Below, piece by piece: positions 4,534-5,569 of a DNA stretch of 5,569 nt. Source of the stretch: Gallionella sp. UBA4737 (GTDB lineage Bacteria > Pseudomonadota > Gammaproteobacteria > Burkholderiales > Gallionellaceae); contig DHIV01000039.1 of NCBI GenBank assembly GCA_002403995.1, positions 19,258-24,826 on the forward strand, given 5' to 3'. Position numbers and translations under genes: made by a program. Under the pieces are notes generated by a model that saw only the letters and a program-made list of their open reading frames with translations, did not search any database and was not told the DNA's origin. The number at the start of each line of letters is the position of its first letter. The stretch's first letter is position 1.

Positions 4534-5569
4534 TTATGTGTTGCTGGGTTGAACCATATCCGCTGGCCGTACCCAGCGATCGAAGTCCTGTTCCGTGACA
4601 TAGCCCAGCGCCAGCGCTGCCTGCTTGAGCGTGCTGCCGTCGTGGTGCGCGCGTTTGGCGATCTCGGCGGCGCGGTCGTAGCCGATGTGCGGGGTCAGCG
4701 CGGTCACCAGCATCAGCGAGCGTTCCATCAGCTCCGCGATGCGTCCGCGATTGGCCTCGATGCCGCGCACGCAGTATTCCTCGAAGCTGCTCATGCCGCC
4801 GGCAAGCAGGCGCACGCTCTGCGAGAAGTTGTGCGCGATGAGCGGCTTGAACACATTGAGTTCGAAGTTGCCCGAGGCGCCGCCGATGGTGATCGCAACG
4901 TCGTTGCCGAACACCTGGCAGCACAGCATGGTCAGCGCTTCGCACTGGGTGGGATTTACCTTGCCCGGCATGATTGAACTGCCCGGTTCGTTTTCCGGGA
5001 TGCCGATCTCGCCCAGGCCCGAGCGCGGGCCGGAAGACAGCCAGCGCACGTCATTGGCGATCTTCATCAGCGCGGCAGCCAGCGTCTTGAGTGCGCCGTG
5101 GGCGGACACCAGCGCATCATGCGCGGCCAGCGCGGCGAATTTGTTGCTGGCACTCTTGAACGGCGTGCCGGTACTGCGCGCCAGTTCCGCAGCCACGCGC
5201 GCGCCAAATTCGGCATGGGTGTTCAGGCCGGTGCCGACTGCCGTACCGCCGACCGCCAGTTCGTATAGCGGCGTGAGCGCGGCGAGCAATAAGGATTCCG
5301 CGAGATCCAGTTGCGCCACATAGCCGGAGAATTCCTGGCCCAGCGTCAGCGGGGTTGCGTCCTGCAGATGCGTGCGGCCGATCTTTACAATACCAGCGAA
5401 CGCGTCGGATTTTAATTGCAGCGTCGTGCGCAGCGTGCGCAATGCCGGGATGAGTTGTTGCTGAATCCCGATCGCGGCGGCGACATGCATCGCGGTGGGG
5501 AAGATGTCGTTGGACGACTGGCCGAGATTGACTTCGTTGTTAGGGTGCACCTTCGACACGTTACCGACG
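4534..5569 (-). CDS. fumC: Fumarate hydratase class II (partial, N-terminus beyond the right edge)
   Basis: About 344 residues of a typically 460-residue protein are present; the frame is still open at the right edge (...V-G-N-V-S-K), so the apparent GTG start at 5557-5559 is internal. This homotetrameric, oxygen-stable enzyme hydrates fumarate to malate in the TCA cycle. Visible motifs are VHPNNEVNLGQSSNDIFPTA, GRTHLQDATPLTLGQE with the catalytic-region His, GGTAVGTGLN, and the superfamily signature GSSIMPGKVNP (4951-4983) carrying the mobile-loop catalytic serine. GRTHLQDATPLTLGQ separates it from aspartate ammonia-lyase, which has GRTQLQDAVP at this place. The C-terminus (WVRPADMV) is complete, and the stop TAA lies at 4534-4536. 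The gene converges on the TIR gene and has normal G+C for this genome, so it marks the resumption of core chromosome. Confidence 0.95.
   Translation of the reverse strand, partial: VGNVSKVHPNNEVNLGQSSNDIFPTAMHVAAAIGIQQQLIPALRTLRTTLQLKSDAFAGIVKIGRTHLQDATPLTLGQEFSGYVAQLDLAESLLLAALTPLYELAVGGTAVGTGLNTHAEFGARVAAELARSTGTPFKSASNKFAALAAHDALVSAHGALKTLAAALMKIANDVRWLSSGPRSGLGEIGIPENEPGSSIMPGKVNPTQCEALTMLCCQVFGNDVAITIGGASGNFELNVFKPLIAHNFSQSVRLLAGGMSSFEEYCVRGIEANRGRIAELMERSLMLVTALTPHIGYDRAAEIAKRAHHDGSTLKQAALALGYVTEQDFDRWVRPADMVQPSNT

Noticed and set aside
4379..4945. 188-codon minus-strand open frame at the fumC 3' end
   Set aside because: It overlaps fumC in another frame and its Arg-rich translation shows no recognisable domain; it is a shadow of fumC.
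1..5569. CRISPR array, tRNA, rRNA, transposase or integrase gene
   Set aside because: No regularly spaced repeats, no tRNA-like fold and no recombinase motif were seen anywhere in the window.

Overview
The window looks like ordinary, fairly GC-rich proteobacterial chromosome interrupted by one AT-richer accessory gene. The housekeeping proteins (LigA BRCT end, GalU, a betaproteobacterial-type Hpt, an S-methyl-5'-thioinosine phosphorylase, a peptide deformylase and FumC) read most like a betaproteobacterium, possibly Nitrosomonadales/Gallionellaceae. That placement is an inference from remembered sequence similarity and gene order, not from a search.

Layout. Positions 1-187 hold the 3' end of ligA, which overlaps galU (184-1050) by the four bases ATGA. 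A 44-base REP-like palindromic element (1061-1104) fills most of the gap to the next group. A compact three-gene run follows: hpt (1141-1689), mtiP (1695-2438) and def (2428-3057). Five bases separate the first two genes and 11 bases overlap between the last two. Hpt and MTIP are consecutive steps: MTIP releases hypoxanthine from methylthioinosine and Hpt converts hypoxanthine to IMP. The deformylase carries an in-frame insertion of about 32 residues made of repeat-rich DNA.

Positions 3058-4533 are different in character. An AT-rich 246-base leader (19 of 60 G+C in 3181-3240) contains a promoter-like sequence overlapped by the palindrome GAACA-CA-TGTTC. It precedes a 353-residue protein with an N-terminal TIR domain and an unrecognised, mostly helical C-terminal half. 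The TIR gene has lower G+C (27 of 60 in two sampled lines, against 39-40 of 60 in two sampled mtiP lines) and uses codons such as AGA, CTA, ATA and TTA that are scarce in its neighbours. It stands alone, with no visible Thoeris ThsA, CBASS cyclase, Argonaute or reverse-transcriptase partner. The likely reading is a horizontally acquired single-gene immune/abortive-infection NADase, or a TIR protein whose partner lies elsewhere.

Positions 4534-5569 on the minus strand are the C-terminal three quarters of fumC, convergent with the TIR gene and running off the right edge. The TIR cargo therefore sits between the end of a purine-salvage/deformylase operon and the 3' end of fumC, where an insertion would damage neither transcription unit.
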